Below are positions 7,025-14,882 of a stretch of 17,077 nucleotides of DNA, piece by piece. Source of the stretch: Caldiserica bacterium UBA4770 (lineage in GTDB: Bacteria; Caldisericota; Caldisericia; Caldisericales; Caldisericaceae); contig DHHO01000015.1 of assembly GCA_002403335.1 (NCBI GenBank), forward strand, positions 1-17,077, written 5' to 3'. Each line of letters begins with the position of its first letter. Position 1 is the stretch's first letter. The notes under the pieces are model-generated. The model did no database searches. It had not been told where the DNA came from and saw only the letters and a program-made list of their open reading frames with translations. Both the position numbers and the translations under genes were made by a program.

Positions 7025-9586
7025 CTATACTCCCATATAGGTAATTGTTACAATCTTTGTCTCATCATCCCACCGAACATCACAACCAAGCGATTCGGCA
7101 ACAAACCTTAAAGGCAACATTGTCCTTGAATTTATAATTTCAGGGACAACCTTGGAATTTGCTGCATCAATAGGTATATCTATACCATTTACCTTAGCAG
7201 TTGGTTTACCTATCCAAAGTTCAATGGTAGTTGAGCCCAAAGATACTGTTGCTTTTCTACTATCAGGATCCCATCCCACTGTCCCTCCTAATGCTTCAGC
7301 CACTGCTCTAATCGGAAGAAGTGTTCTATCGTTTTTGATAATAGGTGGAGAATCTAATGTTCTTGTTTCTCCATTCACGGTAAAGGTTGTATCTCCTATC
7401 TTGAGGATAATAACTGTTTGTGTTATCTCTTTTTCAAATGTTGCAGAGATTGTATGGTTAGCAGTAACATTTGTGAATGTATATGAAGAGACTGTACCTA
7501 CTGATTTACCATCTACCTTGACATTAGAGATCTTATAGCCTGGATTTGGAGTTATTGTAAAGGTTTTGGAACTGCCATAACTAACGGTTAATGTTCCCGA
7601 TGGTGATATTGTACCACCTCCACTTGCTGAAGCAGTAATAGTGTAAGAAGTAATTGATTGGCAATAAGGACCGGCCTGGGTTCCAAAAAAGATAACACCT
7701 GAACTATGAATCATTATTGAACTTATCTCTTTGCTAAGCAACCCTGAATTTGTATCAGTCCAGGTTTTTCCTCCATCATTGGACTTAAATACTCCCTGAG
7801 TTGAAAACGATGCATAAATAATGTTAGAATTTGATGAATCTACCTTAATTGCATAAACCCACGGGGAAGGGAGATTCTCAACTACCTCCCAGGAAGTACC
7901 CCCATCCGTGGACTTAAAGATACCACCCCCATCGGTTCCAAGGTAAACGATTGATGAATTTTGAGGGTCAATCTCAATTACATTGATAGGCGGTATAACC
8001 TCCCCAAGCCCCTCACTTGCTGAAGCCCATAAATTACCCCCGTCTAAAGATTTATAGAGTCCCCTGTTGCTTGTCCCTGCATAGATAATTAAAGGATTAT
8101 GAGGATCTATTGCAATAGAAATAATATCTAAATACCCTTGATCAAACTCGGTAATTATTCCTGAATTTGCTTCTTTCCAGGAGGAACCTCCGTCAACTGA
8201 TGTAAAAATACCTCTATTAGTGCCTGAAAATATTGTCGGGGGGCTTGATGAGCTCACCGCCATAGAATATACAATATTTGCATTTAGCCCGTCTGAAGCC
8301 TCTTGCCAGGATTCTCCTCCATTGGTGGATTTAAAAACTCCCTCGTCCGTCCCTGCAAAAACAATCATATGATTTTCCTGATAAACTGTCATAGTGAGTA
8401 TATTTGAGGTACCCAGTCCGCTATTAGCAGAAAACCAAGTTTTACCTAAATCCGTTGTCTTATATATGCCTGCTCCGAGCGTTGAGGCAAAAATAACGGA
8501 AGGATTTAGAGGATCCTCAACCATACTCGAAATCTCTACTTTTATTAAGCCCTTATTTGCTGGTACCCACGATAAGCCACTGTTAGTTGACCTGAAAATA
8601 CCCCCTGAAGTAGCTGCAAGAATGATTTGAGGGTTTGAAGGGTCTATGGAAAGTGTATTTATTGATTGGTTTGGCTGTGCTAACTTTTCCCACTCGTTTC
8701 CATAATCAAGCGATTTTAAAATCCCATTTTCAGTCCCTGCAAACAATTTTTTACAATCCTCGGCTGCAACAAGTTTACGGATTGCTATACCATTTGTTGT
8801 AACAATCTTGCTCCATATATCCCCGCCGTTTTCAGATTTGAAAACTCCTTCTGCTGTTCCTATGTAAATGTTCTTCGGATTTAATGAATCAATGACACCA
8901 GAATAAACAATCGGGATATCCTTAAGTTCAGATTCTTTTAAGCCATTGTTTCTGCCTGCCCAATTTAAGCCACCATCCTGTGTCTTAAAGACCCCGTCAT
9001 TCGTCCCCGCATAGATAATTGAAGGATTCGAAGGATCAAAAAATATAGCATAAATTATAGGCAGGTTCATAAAATCGTATTGTTTAAGTCCTTTGTTTGA
9101 TTGAGCCCAGGTAGTTCCGGCATCAGCTGACTTTAATATTCCTTCGTCAGTTCCAATATAAATTAGGTTGGTATTTTTAGGATGGATTGCAATGCAGTTA
9201 ACCTTTACTGAGAAATCAAAGCTCAGTGAGTGCCACGATAAACCTGCATCTTCTGATTTAAAAACACTCTCTCCTGTGCCGGCGTAAATAACCTTCGGGT
9301 TTGTACTATCAATTGCAAGAGAATATACATCAAGCGTCGTTAAACCTTCGTTAATCAGGGCCCATGATAATCCCCCATCGATACTCTTATATACCCCTCC
9401 ACCTTCTGTCCCTGCATACAGAACCTGTGTATTGGTTGGGTCTATGCATATATCAGTTACGAAAGGTGCTGGAAAGCCCTCGTTTGCAGGAAGCCAGGGT
9501 TGTGTTGTGCCGTTAGTTACCTCTAAGGTTGAGTCAAAAAGAAGAATCATTAAAAAGATTGCCACCCTTACGGAAACTTTTTTCAT
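7025..9586 (-). CDS. Exported Asp-box (BNR/sortilin-like) propeller protein with bacterial-repeat and stalk domains
   Basis: An 853-residue protein starting at ATG 9586 after AGGAGG. Residues 1-26 are a Sec-type signal peptide. About 28-643 hold 13 recognisable Asp-box motifs (S-x-D-G-G-x-x-W, for example SIDGGLSWA, STNGGESWQ, SNDGGKTWT). Each follows a strand like I-Y-A-G-T and a P-x-N-P turn every 45-50 residues, indicating one or two beta propellers. About 647-721 is a bacterial-repeat domain (YTITASASGGGTISPSG..., then TFTNVTANHTISATFE). The last 130 residues are a copper-amine-oxidase N-terminal-like stalk domain, with the paired motifs DRTLLPIRAVAEALGG and SRTMLPLRFVAESLGC. Stalk domains are common C-terminal modules of surface proteins in Clostridia and related lineages. 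The likely role is cell-surface binding; no catalytic site is evident. Confidence 0.85.
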   Translation of the reverse strand: MKKVSVRVAIFLMILLFDSTLEVTNGTTQPWLPANEGFPAPFVTDICIDPTNTQVLYAGTEGGGVYKSIDGGLSWALINEGLTTLDVYSLAIDSTNPKVIYAGTGESVFKSEDAGLSWHSLSFDFSVKVNCIAIHPKNTNLIYIGTDEGILKSADAGTTWAQSNKGLKQYDFMNLPIIYAIFFDPSNPSIIYAGTNDGVFKTQDGGLNWAGRNNGLKESELKDIPIVYSGVIDSLNPKNIYIGTAEGVFKSENGGDIWSKIVTTNGIAIRKLVAAEDCKKLFAGTENGILKSLDYGNEWEKLAQPNQSINTLSIDPSNPQIILAATSGGIFRSTNSGLSWVPANKGLIKVEISSMVEDPLNPSVIFASTLGAGIYKTTDLGKTWFSANSGLGTSNILTMTVYQENHMIVFAGTDEGVFKSTNGGESWQEASDGLNANIVYSMAVSSSSPPTIFSGTNRGIFTSVDGGSSWKEANSGIITEFDQGYLDIISIAIDPHNPLIIYAGTSNRGLYKSLDGGNLWASASEGLGEVIPPINVIEIDPQNSSIVYLGTDGGGIFKSTDGGTSWEVVENLPSPWVYAIKVDSSNSNIIYASFSTQGVFKSNDGGKTWTDTNSGLLSKEISSIMIHSSGVIFFGTQAGPYCQSITSYTITASASGGGTISPSGTLTVSYGSSKTFTITPNPGYKISNVKVDGKSVGTVSSYTFTNVTANHTISATFEKEITQTVIILKIGDTTFTVNGETRTLDSPPIIKNDRTLLPIRAVAEALGGTVGWDPDSRKATVSLGSTTIELWIGKPTAKVNGIDIPIDAANSKVVPEIINSRTMLPLRFVAESLGCDVRWDDETKIVTITYMGV

Positions 9587-9611
9587 AACATTCCTCCTTT
9601 TTTATACATTT

Positions 9612-9639
9612 ATTTTAGGATTCAACCGTTTTGTGTCAA
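9612..9639 (-). promoter_or_regulatory. Sigma-70-type promoter of the propeller gene
   Basis: Read on the minus strand: consensus TTGACA (9634-9639), a 16-bp spacer, and TAAAAT (9612-9617). The AGGAGG ribosome site and the ATG at 9586 follow. The dispersed 111-bp repeat begins only 8 bp upstream of the -35 hexamer. Confidence 0.75.
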
Positions 9640-9646
9640 TAGCCTG

Positions 9647-9757
9647 AATTGTCCACATTAAAATCATGTGTGGAATTGCTCCTTACCTTCTTAAACATGC
9701 TGTTCAAAAATCTTCCATTACAAATTGCCGTAAGCGCTTGTCGGAGGGTTAAAATGA
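9647..9757. repeat. Dispersed 111-bp repeat, copy 1
   Basis: This stretch matches 14883-14993 in the same orientation with no gaps and 106 of 111 identical bases. Differences are at 9655 (A/C), a G/A, a G/T and a TA/GG pair. Similarity ends sharply on both sides. On the minus strand one frame is open through both copies and includes ICNGRFLNSMFKKVRSNS, followed by THDFN. Substitutions there are mild (Q/K, A/V, V/G), which hints at a decayed coding end, perhaps of an insertion sequence. The outer edge reads TGTCC(A/C)CATTAAAA. The rest of the gap, 9758-9845, shows nothing recognisable. Confidence 0.9.
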
Positions 9758-9845
9758 AAAAAAAGAGCATTGAAAACTAAATGCCCTTTATGAAATTATA
9801 GATGCACTCAAAGGGAGTATTTATAGATTAAATGCCGAAAAGAAG

Positions 9846-9871
9846 CCCACAGGGACTTTAGTCCCTGTGGG
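9846..9871 (-). terminator. Intrinsic terminator of the thiolase/DUF35 operon
   Basis: A perfect 11-bp stem (CCCACAGGGAC / GTCCCTGTGGG) with a TTTA loop lies 14 bp beyond the DUF35 stop codon. It is followed on the minus strand by the T-rich CTTCTTTTC. Confidence 0.85.
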
Positions 9872-9885
9872 AAATTCAAAAAAAT

Positions 9886-10320
9886 TTACTCTACGATTCT
9901 GAACTTGAACCCGTAGACGTAATTACCTATATCCTCTCTCTTGAGTTTTCTAAAGGCCATTTCTACTCTTGTACCTTCTTTAAACTCTGCAGGGGGAGGA
10001 TAATGGACTAATTCCGCACAGACAAAAGGCCCGTCATCAAGTTCAATCATAACAGTATATTGTGGAAGTAATTCCTGGAAACCAGTCAAAGGATACCAAA
10101 GAGGTTCCGGCGACAACACTATCTTGCCAGTGCTTGCAAATTCTGTCTTCTCAAGATTTTTAGAATGGCAGTATGGACATATTTGAACTGCTGGAAATAT
10201 TTTTTTGCCACAATCTTTACATACTACTCCTTGAAGTCGATAACGCCCATCTCTTTCCCTCCACGCTTTTACTGTAGAGTGGAGCATCATTCTGCAAATT
10301 TTTTCAGGAACACTTGGCAT
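9886..10320 (-). CDS. DUF35 zinc-ribbon/OB-fold acyl-CoA-associated protein
   Basis: A 144-residue protein with a rubredoxin-like zinc ribbon, Cys34-x2-Cys37 and Cys48-x2-Cys51 (CKDCGKKIFPAVQICPYC). An OB-fold half follows, with FASTGKIVLSPEP, YTVMIELDDGPFVCAEL and EGTRVEMAFRK. This is the DUF35 architecture. Family members sit beside thiolase-fold enzymes and form complexes with them, as in archaeal acetoacetyl-CoA thiolase/HMG-CoA synthase, BbsA of the benzylsuccinate pathway and PhlB of the PhlACB acyltransferase. In archaeal complexes the protein helps hold the CoA substrate between the two enzymes. The ATG lies one base after the thiolase stop, and the ribosome site AGGAGG is within the last thiolase codons, so translation is coupled. 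It is the last gene of the operon. Confidence 0.88.
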   Translation of the reverse strand: MPSVPEKICRMMLHSTVKAWRERDGRYRLQGVVCKDCGKKIFPAVQICPYCHSKNLEKTEFASTGKIVLSPEPLWYPLTGFQELLPQYTVMIELDDGPFVCAELVHYPPPAEFKEGTRVEMAFRKLKREDIGNYVYGFKFRIVE

Positions 10321-10321
10321 A

Positions 10322-11512
10322 TTAACCTCCTCTCTTAAGGATACCTACAATCATTGAGGCTCCATTTGATCCTTCGTTAGAGAACATACCAAATTCTGCA
10401 TTTGGAACCTGTCTTTTATCCTTTTCTGCGTCACCTCTAAGCTGCAATGTGAGTTCGTGAACCATATTCAACCCTGATGCACCTATAGGATGACCTAACC
10501 ATCTCATTCCGCCGTGTGTACTGCACGGACATTTTCCTCCAATTCTTGTCTCTCCTTCAAAGATCTTCTTTGGTGCTTCTCCTCTCTTAAATATACCGAT
10601 ATTTTCCAGATGTACTGGGGATACACAAGTACCCGAGTCATGAACGGTTACCACATCAATATCGTCAGCTTTTATACCCGCCTTACTATAGCACTCGTTA
10701 GCTGCTTCAATCTCTCCGCGCCACTCTAAAAGCCCCCCTTCGTCACTCCATTGCCATCTGTTACCAAGGAGCTGAGGATCAGAGCCGACAGCTATATGTT
10801 CGATGAAAACGGGCTTCTTTGTAAGTTCTCTTGCTACCTCTTCAGTTGCAATGACTACTGCGCAAGCACCATCAGTGAAAGGACAGAGTTCAACCATATG
10901 CGCAGGTCCAAATAGATATGGTGAAGCTTTTGCTTCTTCAAGCGTCATAGGCTTTTTTCCGTATTGATTGCAATTTGGGTTTTTAGTAGCATATTCATGT
11001 GTAACTACAGGATACATAAGCCACTGTTCGTCAGTAGAACCATATCGTTGCATATGCAATTTCTTTAACAATGCCATTAAAGGACCCCATGCAAGGCCAA
11101 AAGTGTACTCCCATTCAACGTCTGTATGGGCACCAATTGCCTCCCATCCATTGATATTATCTGTGTTTTTGTCGACTCCGGCAACTAATACAATATCGGC
11201 TTTTCCTGATAAAACAGTAAACCAACCTGCTCTAAGTGCAGCAGTACCACTTGCGCATGCATCTTCACAATGGATCATTCCCTTAGGCCACATTCCAATT
11301 TCCCAGCTCGCCATCCCAGCGACATGTTCCTGACCATGCTGTTCAGGAGAGCCCATTGATATGTATCCTGCTTTTACATCGTCTATTGTTATTTTCGCAT
11401 CAGTCAGAGCCTTATTAACCGCCTCGTTAAGTAAAGAGCGCCAGCTTCTTGTGGGATGTACATCGTGCAACGTTTGTCCAATTCCAACTATGGCAACTTT
11501 CTTCTCAGCCAT
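10322..11512 (-). CDS. Archaeal/SCP2-type thiolase (acyl-CoA C-acyltransferase)
   Basis: A 396-residue thiolase. I start it at ATG 11512, six bases after GGAGGTGA; a GTG at 11521 overlaps the ribosome site. The nucleophile is Cys86 in HCEDACASGTAALR (Cys82 is nearby). The conserved histidine motif GHPIGASG has His341, and HDSGTCVSPVH (from about 291) occupies the place of the SCP2-type substrate-loop motif. The C-terminal NEGSNGAS stands where classical thiolases have a second Cys, as usual for SCP2/archaeal types that lack it. The core is therefore intact, and condensation or cleavage of acyl-CoA is expected, for example 2 acetyl-CoA to acetoacetyl-CoA. Genes on either side suggest a complex with the HMG-CoA-synthase-like and DUF35 proteins. 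The true acyl substrate cannot be read from sequence alone. Confidence 0.87.
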   Translation of the reverse strand: MAEKKVAIVGIGQTLHDVHPTRSWRSLLNEAVNKALTDAKITIDDVKAGYISMGSPEQHGQEHVAGMASWEIGMWPKGMIHCEDACASGTAALRAGWFTVLSGKADIVLVAGVDKNTDNINGWEAIGAHTDVEWEYTFGLAWGPLMALLKKLHMQRYGSTDEQWLMYPVVTHEYATKNPNCNQYGKKPMTLEEAKASPYLFGPAHMVELCPFTDGACAVVIATEEVARELTKKPVFIEHIAVGSDPQLLGNRWQWSDEGGLLEWRGEIEAANECYSKAGIKADDIDVVTVHDSGTCVSPVHLENIGIFKRGEAPKKIFEGETRIGGKCPCSTHGGMRWLGHPIGASGLNMVHELTLQLRGDAEKDKRQVPNAEFGMFSNEGSNGASMIVGILKRGG

Positions 11513-11513
11513 T

Positions 11514-12578
11514 TTATTCACCTCCCGTTCTCTGGTACTTTCTATCTAATTTTGCATATGTAGCATAATTAATGTAAGTTTTAGCATTAATTATGTCTTT
11601 CACCTTGGGAGACCGTGTTACACTACCTATTTTGTCTGTAACTTTAAGAGCAAACGCATCGCTTCCAGCGCCCGAGCCGTAAGAGGCAACTAAAATTTTT
11701 TGGCCAGGCTTTGCCTCATCCAGAACTTTTGCAAGACCAATCAATACAGATGAAGCACCTGTATCCCCAACTTCGTCAGCTATAAGAGATGGTGAAATTT
11801 GAGAATCCTGGAAGCCTAATGACCTCCCAATTATAAATGGAGAAACTCCGTAAGTCTGGTGAAAGACTGCATAATCGAAGTCTTTTGGTTCTCGCCCCAA
11901 TTTTTCTAACAACTTATTTACAGCATTCGTCGTGTGTGATGGTAATCCAACATTACTTTCTACCATTGCATCGCCCCCGCGGGTTAGATATCTGTCACCT
12001 TCTAATCTGTAAATATCAGGTGTGTCACTGTTATAAGTCTCCAATGCTTCAATTTCGGCAATAAGATTATCTTCTCCTAAAAGTAGTGCACCAGCACCTG
12101 CAGAAGCAGGATATTCAAAGCTGTCGCCGGGTTCAGTATGAATACTTAGGTTGTCTGAGCCGATAGCTAATGCATTTTTTGCCAACTTTTGCCCTACCAG
12201 CGCAAGACAGATCTGTAATGCAACAGTTCCTGATTTACCGGAAAACTGTACATCACTAATAAATGTGTTGTTAGGCGCCCCCAGAGCTTCGAGAACAATA
12301 GAACTTGCTGGCTTCATAACATAAGGAAAAGTGCTCGAACCAAGGAAGATTGCACCGATTTCTTTAGCTTCTAACTTTGCCATCTTCAAAGCATTCTTGG
12401 CTGCATCAACTGACATTGTAATCACATCTTCATCATAGTCACAGACTGCGCGTTCTTTAAGGTTCATCATGTCATGGAGAAACACAGGATTACTGTTGAG
12501 CCATGTCTGCATGATTTCTTCAACCTTAATCCGGAAGGGTGGCACATAAACACCATAACCTTTAATACCTACTGTCAT
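11514..12578 (-). CDS. HMG-CoA-synthase-like thiolase-fold protein lacking the catalytic Cys and Glu
   Basis: A 354-residue protein starting at ATG 12578 behind GAGGAGGT. It follows archaeal HMG-CoA synthase along its length: IKGYGVYVPPFRI at the N-terminus, GSSTFPYVMKPAS (80-92), a nucleophile region at 107-121, SFEYPASAGAGALLLGE (153-169) and DYAVFHQTYG (235-244). Canonical archaeal enzymes read roughly GSES-PYAVKP and EFACKAGT. Here Ser82 replaces the Glu, and QFSGKSGT puts Gly114 (codon GGT) where the acyl-accepting Cys should be. His240 of FHQ is kept. Normal HMG-CoA synthesis is therefore unlikely. It may be a structural or substrate-channelling partner of the thiolase, like the KAS-III-like subunit in PhlACB-type complexes, or may use other chemistry. 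One base separates its stop from the thiolase ATG. No HMG-CoA reductase or mevalonate kinase is in the window. Confidence 0.85.
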   Translation of the reverse strand: MTVGIKGYGVYVPPFRIKVEEIMQTWLNSNPVFLHDMMNLKERAVCDYDEDVITMSVDAAKNALKMAKLEAKEIGAIFLGSSTFPYVMKPASSIVLEALGAPNNTFISDVQFSGKSGTVALQICLALVGQKLAKNALAIGSDNLSIHTEPGDSFEYPASAGAGALLLGEDNLIAEIEALETYNSDTPDIYRLEGDRYLTRGGDAMVESNVGLPSHTTNAVNKLLEKLGREPKDFDYAVFHQTYGVSPFIIGRSLGFQDSQISPSLIADEVGDTGASSVLIGLAKVLDEAKPGQKILVASYGSGAGSDAFALKVTDKIGSVTRSPKVKDIINAKTYINYATYAKLDRKYQRTGGE

Positions 12579-12605
12579 ACCATTTTACCTCCTCTCGGTA
12601 AATTT

Positions 12606-12619
12606 TAGAGATATCTCTA
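12606..12619. promoter_or_regulatory. 14-bp perfect palindrome upstream of the thiolase operon
   Basis: TAGAGATATCTCTA is fully self-complementary and lies 28 bp upstream of the first start codon of the operon, between the -10-like AT-rich tract and the GAGGAGGT ribosome site. Its place fits a dimeric repressor or response-regulator site, but it could also be a chance AT-rich palindrome. No well-spaced -35/-10 pair was found for this operon. Confidence 0.35.
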
Positions 12620-12711
12620 TAATAATTTTAAGAAGGCAATGATTCTTTGAAATCAGAAGATTTTAAGAATTTAGATGAATTTTTTAAGTTTTAACTATCA
12701 GAATTATCTGA

Positions 12712-13341
12712 TTATTTTATTAGTCCATTTTTGATAGCATAGTAAGTTATTTCGGAATCACTATGCAAGTTCATCTTTTTCCGTATGTGCGATTTATAAG
12801 TACTAACAGTTTTAACACTCAGGAAGAGCTCGTCTGCAATCTGCTTTAACATCTTTCCCTGTGCTATAAGCAAAAATATTTTATACTCTTGGTCTGATAG
12901 CCTCTCATGAGGCAACCGCTCAATACCCTTTAGCTCTGTCACCAATCTTTCTCCCATTGAAGAGCTTACATATTTTCTACCAGCTATAATCGTTCGAATA
13001 GCAGTTATAAATTCTTGAGGAGCGCTCTCCTTTGTGATATACCCGGCGGCACCGGCTTTTAGAGTTCGAATCCCATAAATTTCCTCAGGATATATGCTTA
13101 ACATAAGTATGGGGGTATCAGGCTTCTCGTTCTTTAACACTTTCAGAACATCCAGTCCATTCATATCGGGTAAAGATATATCAAGCACTATAACCTCATA
13201 TTGCTCTGCCTTAGCTTTCTTTATAGCTTCTGTCCCAGAACTTGCTGAGTCAACACGCTTAATATCTGGCATTCTCATTAAGATTTGTCTCAAGCCCTCC
13301 TGGACAATAGGATGGTCATCTACGATCAGGATTTTAATCAT
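12712..13341 (-). CDS. NarL/FixJ-family response regulator
   Basis: A 209-residue two-domain regulator. The receiver domain (1-120) has the acidic pair Asp8-Asp9, phosphoacceptor Asp54 (VIVLDISLPDMNG), Ser82 and Lys104. A LuxR-type helix-turn-helix follows (about 148-205: LSDQEYKIFLLIAQGKMLKQ..., then LFLSVKTVSTYKSHI). I choose ATG 13341 (MIKILIVDDHP); a GTG four codons earlier is possible. Either start overlaps the 3' end of the kinase gene (stop at 13334-13336), so the two are translationally coupled and form a pair. The target is unknown. The next gene downstream on the same strand, 133 bp away, starts the thiolase operon, which makes that operon a candidate target or read-through partner. 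Confidence 0.92.
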   Translation of the reverse strand: MIKILIVDDHPIVQEGLRQILMRMPDIKRVDSASSGTEAIKKAKAEQYEVIVLDISLPDMNGLDVLKVLKNEKPDTPILMLSIYPEEIYGIRTLKAGAAGYITKESAPQEFITAIRTIIAGRKYVSSSMGERLVTELKGIERLPHERLSDQEYKIFLLIAQGKMLKQIADELFLSVKTVSTYKSHIRKKMNLHSDSEITYYAIKNGLIK

Positions 13342-14842
13342 TTTGAATATCACGGGGTAAAGGTATCTTAATTATTACCTTTGTCTCTTTATTGCTTTTG
13401 CTTGTGATCTTGACGCTGCCTCCCTGAGAAAGAGCTCTTTCTCTTATACCAAGGAGTCCAAAGGAATTCAAACTAAATATTTTGCTTTTTGGTATGCCCT
13501 TTCCGTTATCCCGAAATTCCAGATACAAAGAGTTGTCTATCTCTTTAAATACTATATTTACTTGAGTGGCTTCCGAATGGCGTGCTGTATTTGTCATGAG
13601 TTCTTGAAATATACGAAAGACCATTAAAGAAAATTGGTTATTAGGTAAAGTGTATTTAAGATCGTACCTTAAATCATACTGTATATTTGTATTTTTCTGA
13701 AAATCTTCAATGAGCCACCTTATGGCCGATTCAAACCCAAAATGCTCCAGAACTATTGGGCTAAGGCTTAAAGATGTGTCTCTTACCTCGGTCATAATGT
13801 CGTCTACTAAATTTACCATAGAGTTAATCCTGTGTTTTAGAGTTTTTTTGCTTGATGGTGGATTCTCAACTAAAAGAGATAGCTGAATTTTTAAGGCGGT
13901 CAGTTCTTGCCCCAGACTATCGTGTATCTCGTGAGCAAGTTTTTTCCTGTCCTCCTCTATTACATTTTGCAAATGTACTGATAGGTTCCTCAGTTGTCGC
14001 TGGTATTTCTCCATTTCTCTCATAACCTTTTTGTTTTCCGTAACATCTATAAGAGCGATAACCTTTTCGTATTCAGTAGAGGCGGGGTTTTTAGGCAAAA
14101 TGTTTTCAATTACAATGAGGTTTATCTTTTTACCAGACTTATCAATAAATACACATTCGTATCGTTTAGGATAAGAAGGGGACAATTCAGTTGCAGGGGG
14201 TAAAGTATCTTTCATAAAATCACTGAGCTTCTTTTTTCCAATAACTTCATCTTTTGAGCATCCGAAAAGCCTTTCGAAATCTTTGTTTACCATGCGAATG
14301 ATGCCATCCTCAGAGGTTGTTAACATTGCCGTTCCCGTAGCTTCAAAAATGAATCTATACTTTTCTTCAGATTCTATAAGTTTTTGAGTGATGCTTCTCT
14401 CGTGTGTTATGTCTCTGCTTGCTCCAACCGCACCAATGACTTTTCCTGCCGCATTGTGTAAAATTGAGAAGCTTATTTCCATAGGAATTTCCCTGCCATT
14501 TTTATGTTTCACTGTATACTCGAAAAATCTTGGGATCTCCCCTTTGTACAAAACTTTTTCAAATTCATCTACATATCTTTTAAGATCTTTCTCAGCTATA
14601 ATCTGGATCGGCTTAATTCCTATTAATTCTTCCTGTGTATAGCCAATTCTTTCAGCTTTAATCCTGTTTACATATACGATTTCGCCTTCTGTATTAAGGA
14701 CTGTTACACCATCAAAAAGTATATTAAGACAGGAATCTAAAAGATCTAATCTATCCCTTAATACTCTATTTTCTTCCCTTTGCTCCTTTAGTCTTACATT
14801 TGGCTTTTCTAATTGTTCCAAGCTTAGGTTTTTCTCTCTCAT
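13334..14842 (-). CDS. Cytosolic PAS-PAS sensor histidine kinase, NarL type (HisKA_3)
   Basis: A 502-residue kinase without membrane helices. It has an N-terminal coiled coil (about 5-38), PAS domain 1 (about 36-150, with GYTQEELIG and FEYTVKHKNGREIPME), PAS domain 2 (about 160-275), and a second short coil. HisKA_3 dimerisation follows with EEDRKKLAHEIHDSLGQEL (296-314), where His307 is the likely phosphosite. The ATPase domain has the N box around Asn418 (ELMTNTARHSE), the G1 box DNGKGIP (445-451) and the G2 box GLLGIRERA (462-470). The PAS domains imply an intracellular signal such as redox state, oxygen or a small ligand; no clear haem or flavin motif is visible. I start at ATG 14842, not an upstream TTG, because a promoter occupies the upstream bases. 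No ribosome site precedes this ATG. Confidence 0.9.
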   Translation of the reverse strand: MREKNLSLEQLEKPNVRLKEQREENRVLRDRLDLLDSCLNILFDGVTVLNTEGEIVYVNRIKAERIGYTQEELIGIKPIQIIAEKDLKRYVDEFEKVLYKGEIPRFFEYTVKHKNGREIPMEISFSILHNAAGKVIGAVGASRDITHERSITQKLIESEEKYRFIFEATGTAMLTTSEDGIIRMVNKDFERLFGCSKDEVIGKKKLSDFMKDTLPPATELSPSYPKRYECVFIDKSGKKINLIVIENILPKNPASTEYEKVIALIDVTENKKVMREMEKYQRQLRNLSVHLQNVIEEDRKKLAHEIHDSLGQELTALKIQLSLLVENPPSSKKTLKHRINSMVNLVDDIMTEVRDTSLSLSPIVLEHFGFESAIRWLIEDFQKNTNIQYDLRYDLKYTLPNNQFSLMVFRIFQELMTNTARHSEATQVNIVFKEIDNSLYLEFRDNGKGIPKSKIFSLNSFGLLGIRERALSQGGSVKITSKSNKETKVIIKIPLPRDIQND

Positions 14843-14848
14843 ATTATA

Positions 14849-14875
14849 ATTATACAATATAACAACAAATTGCAA
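14849..14875 (-). promoter_or_regulatory. Promoter of the histidine kinase gene, predicted leaderless
   Basis: Read on the minus strand: TTGCAA (14870-14875), a 15-bp spacer, and TATAAT (14849-14854). The last T of the -10 is seven bases from the A of the ATG at 14842, so the expected transcription start coincides with the start codon. A second TATAAT (14843-14848) abuts the ATG. No Shine-Dalgarno sequence is present. Confidence 0.6.
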
Positions 14876-14882
14876 TAATGCT

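Noticed and set aside
9660..9690. Imperfect inverted repeat TCCACA / TGTGGA at the edge of repeat copy 1 as an operator or DnaA site
   Set aside because: Copy 2 has a substitution that breaks the left arm, so it is not conserved.
12697..12712. Hairpin ATCAGA-ATTA-TCTGAT at the response-regulator stop codon as a terminator
   Set aside because: The stem is short and AT-rich, overlaps the stop codon and is not followed by a T run on the minus strand.
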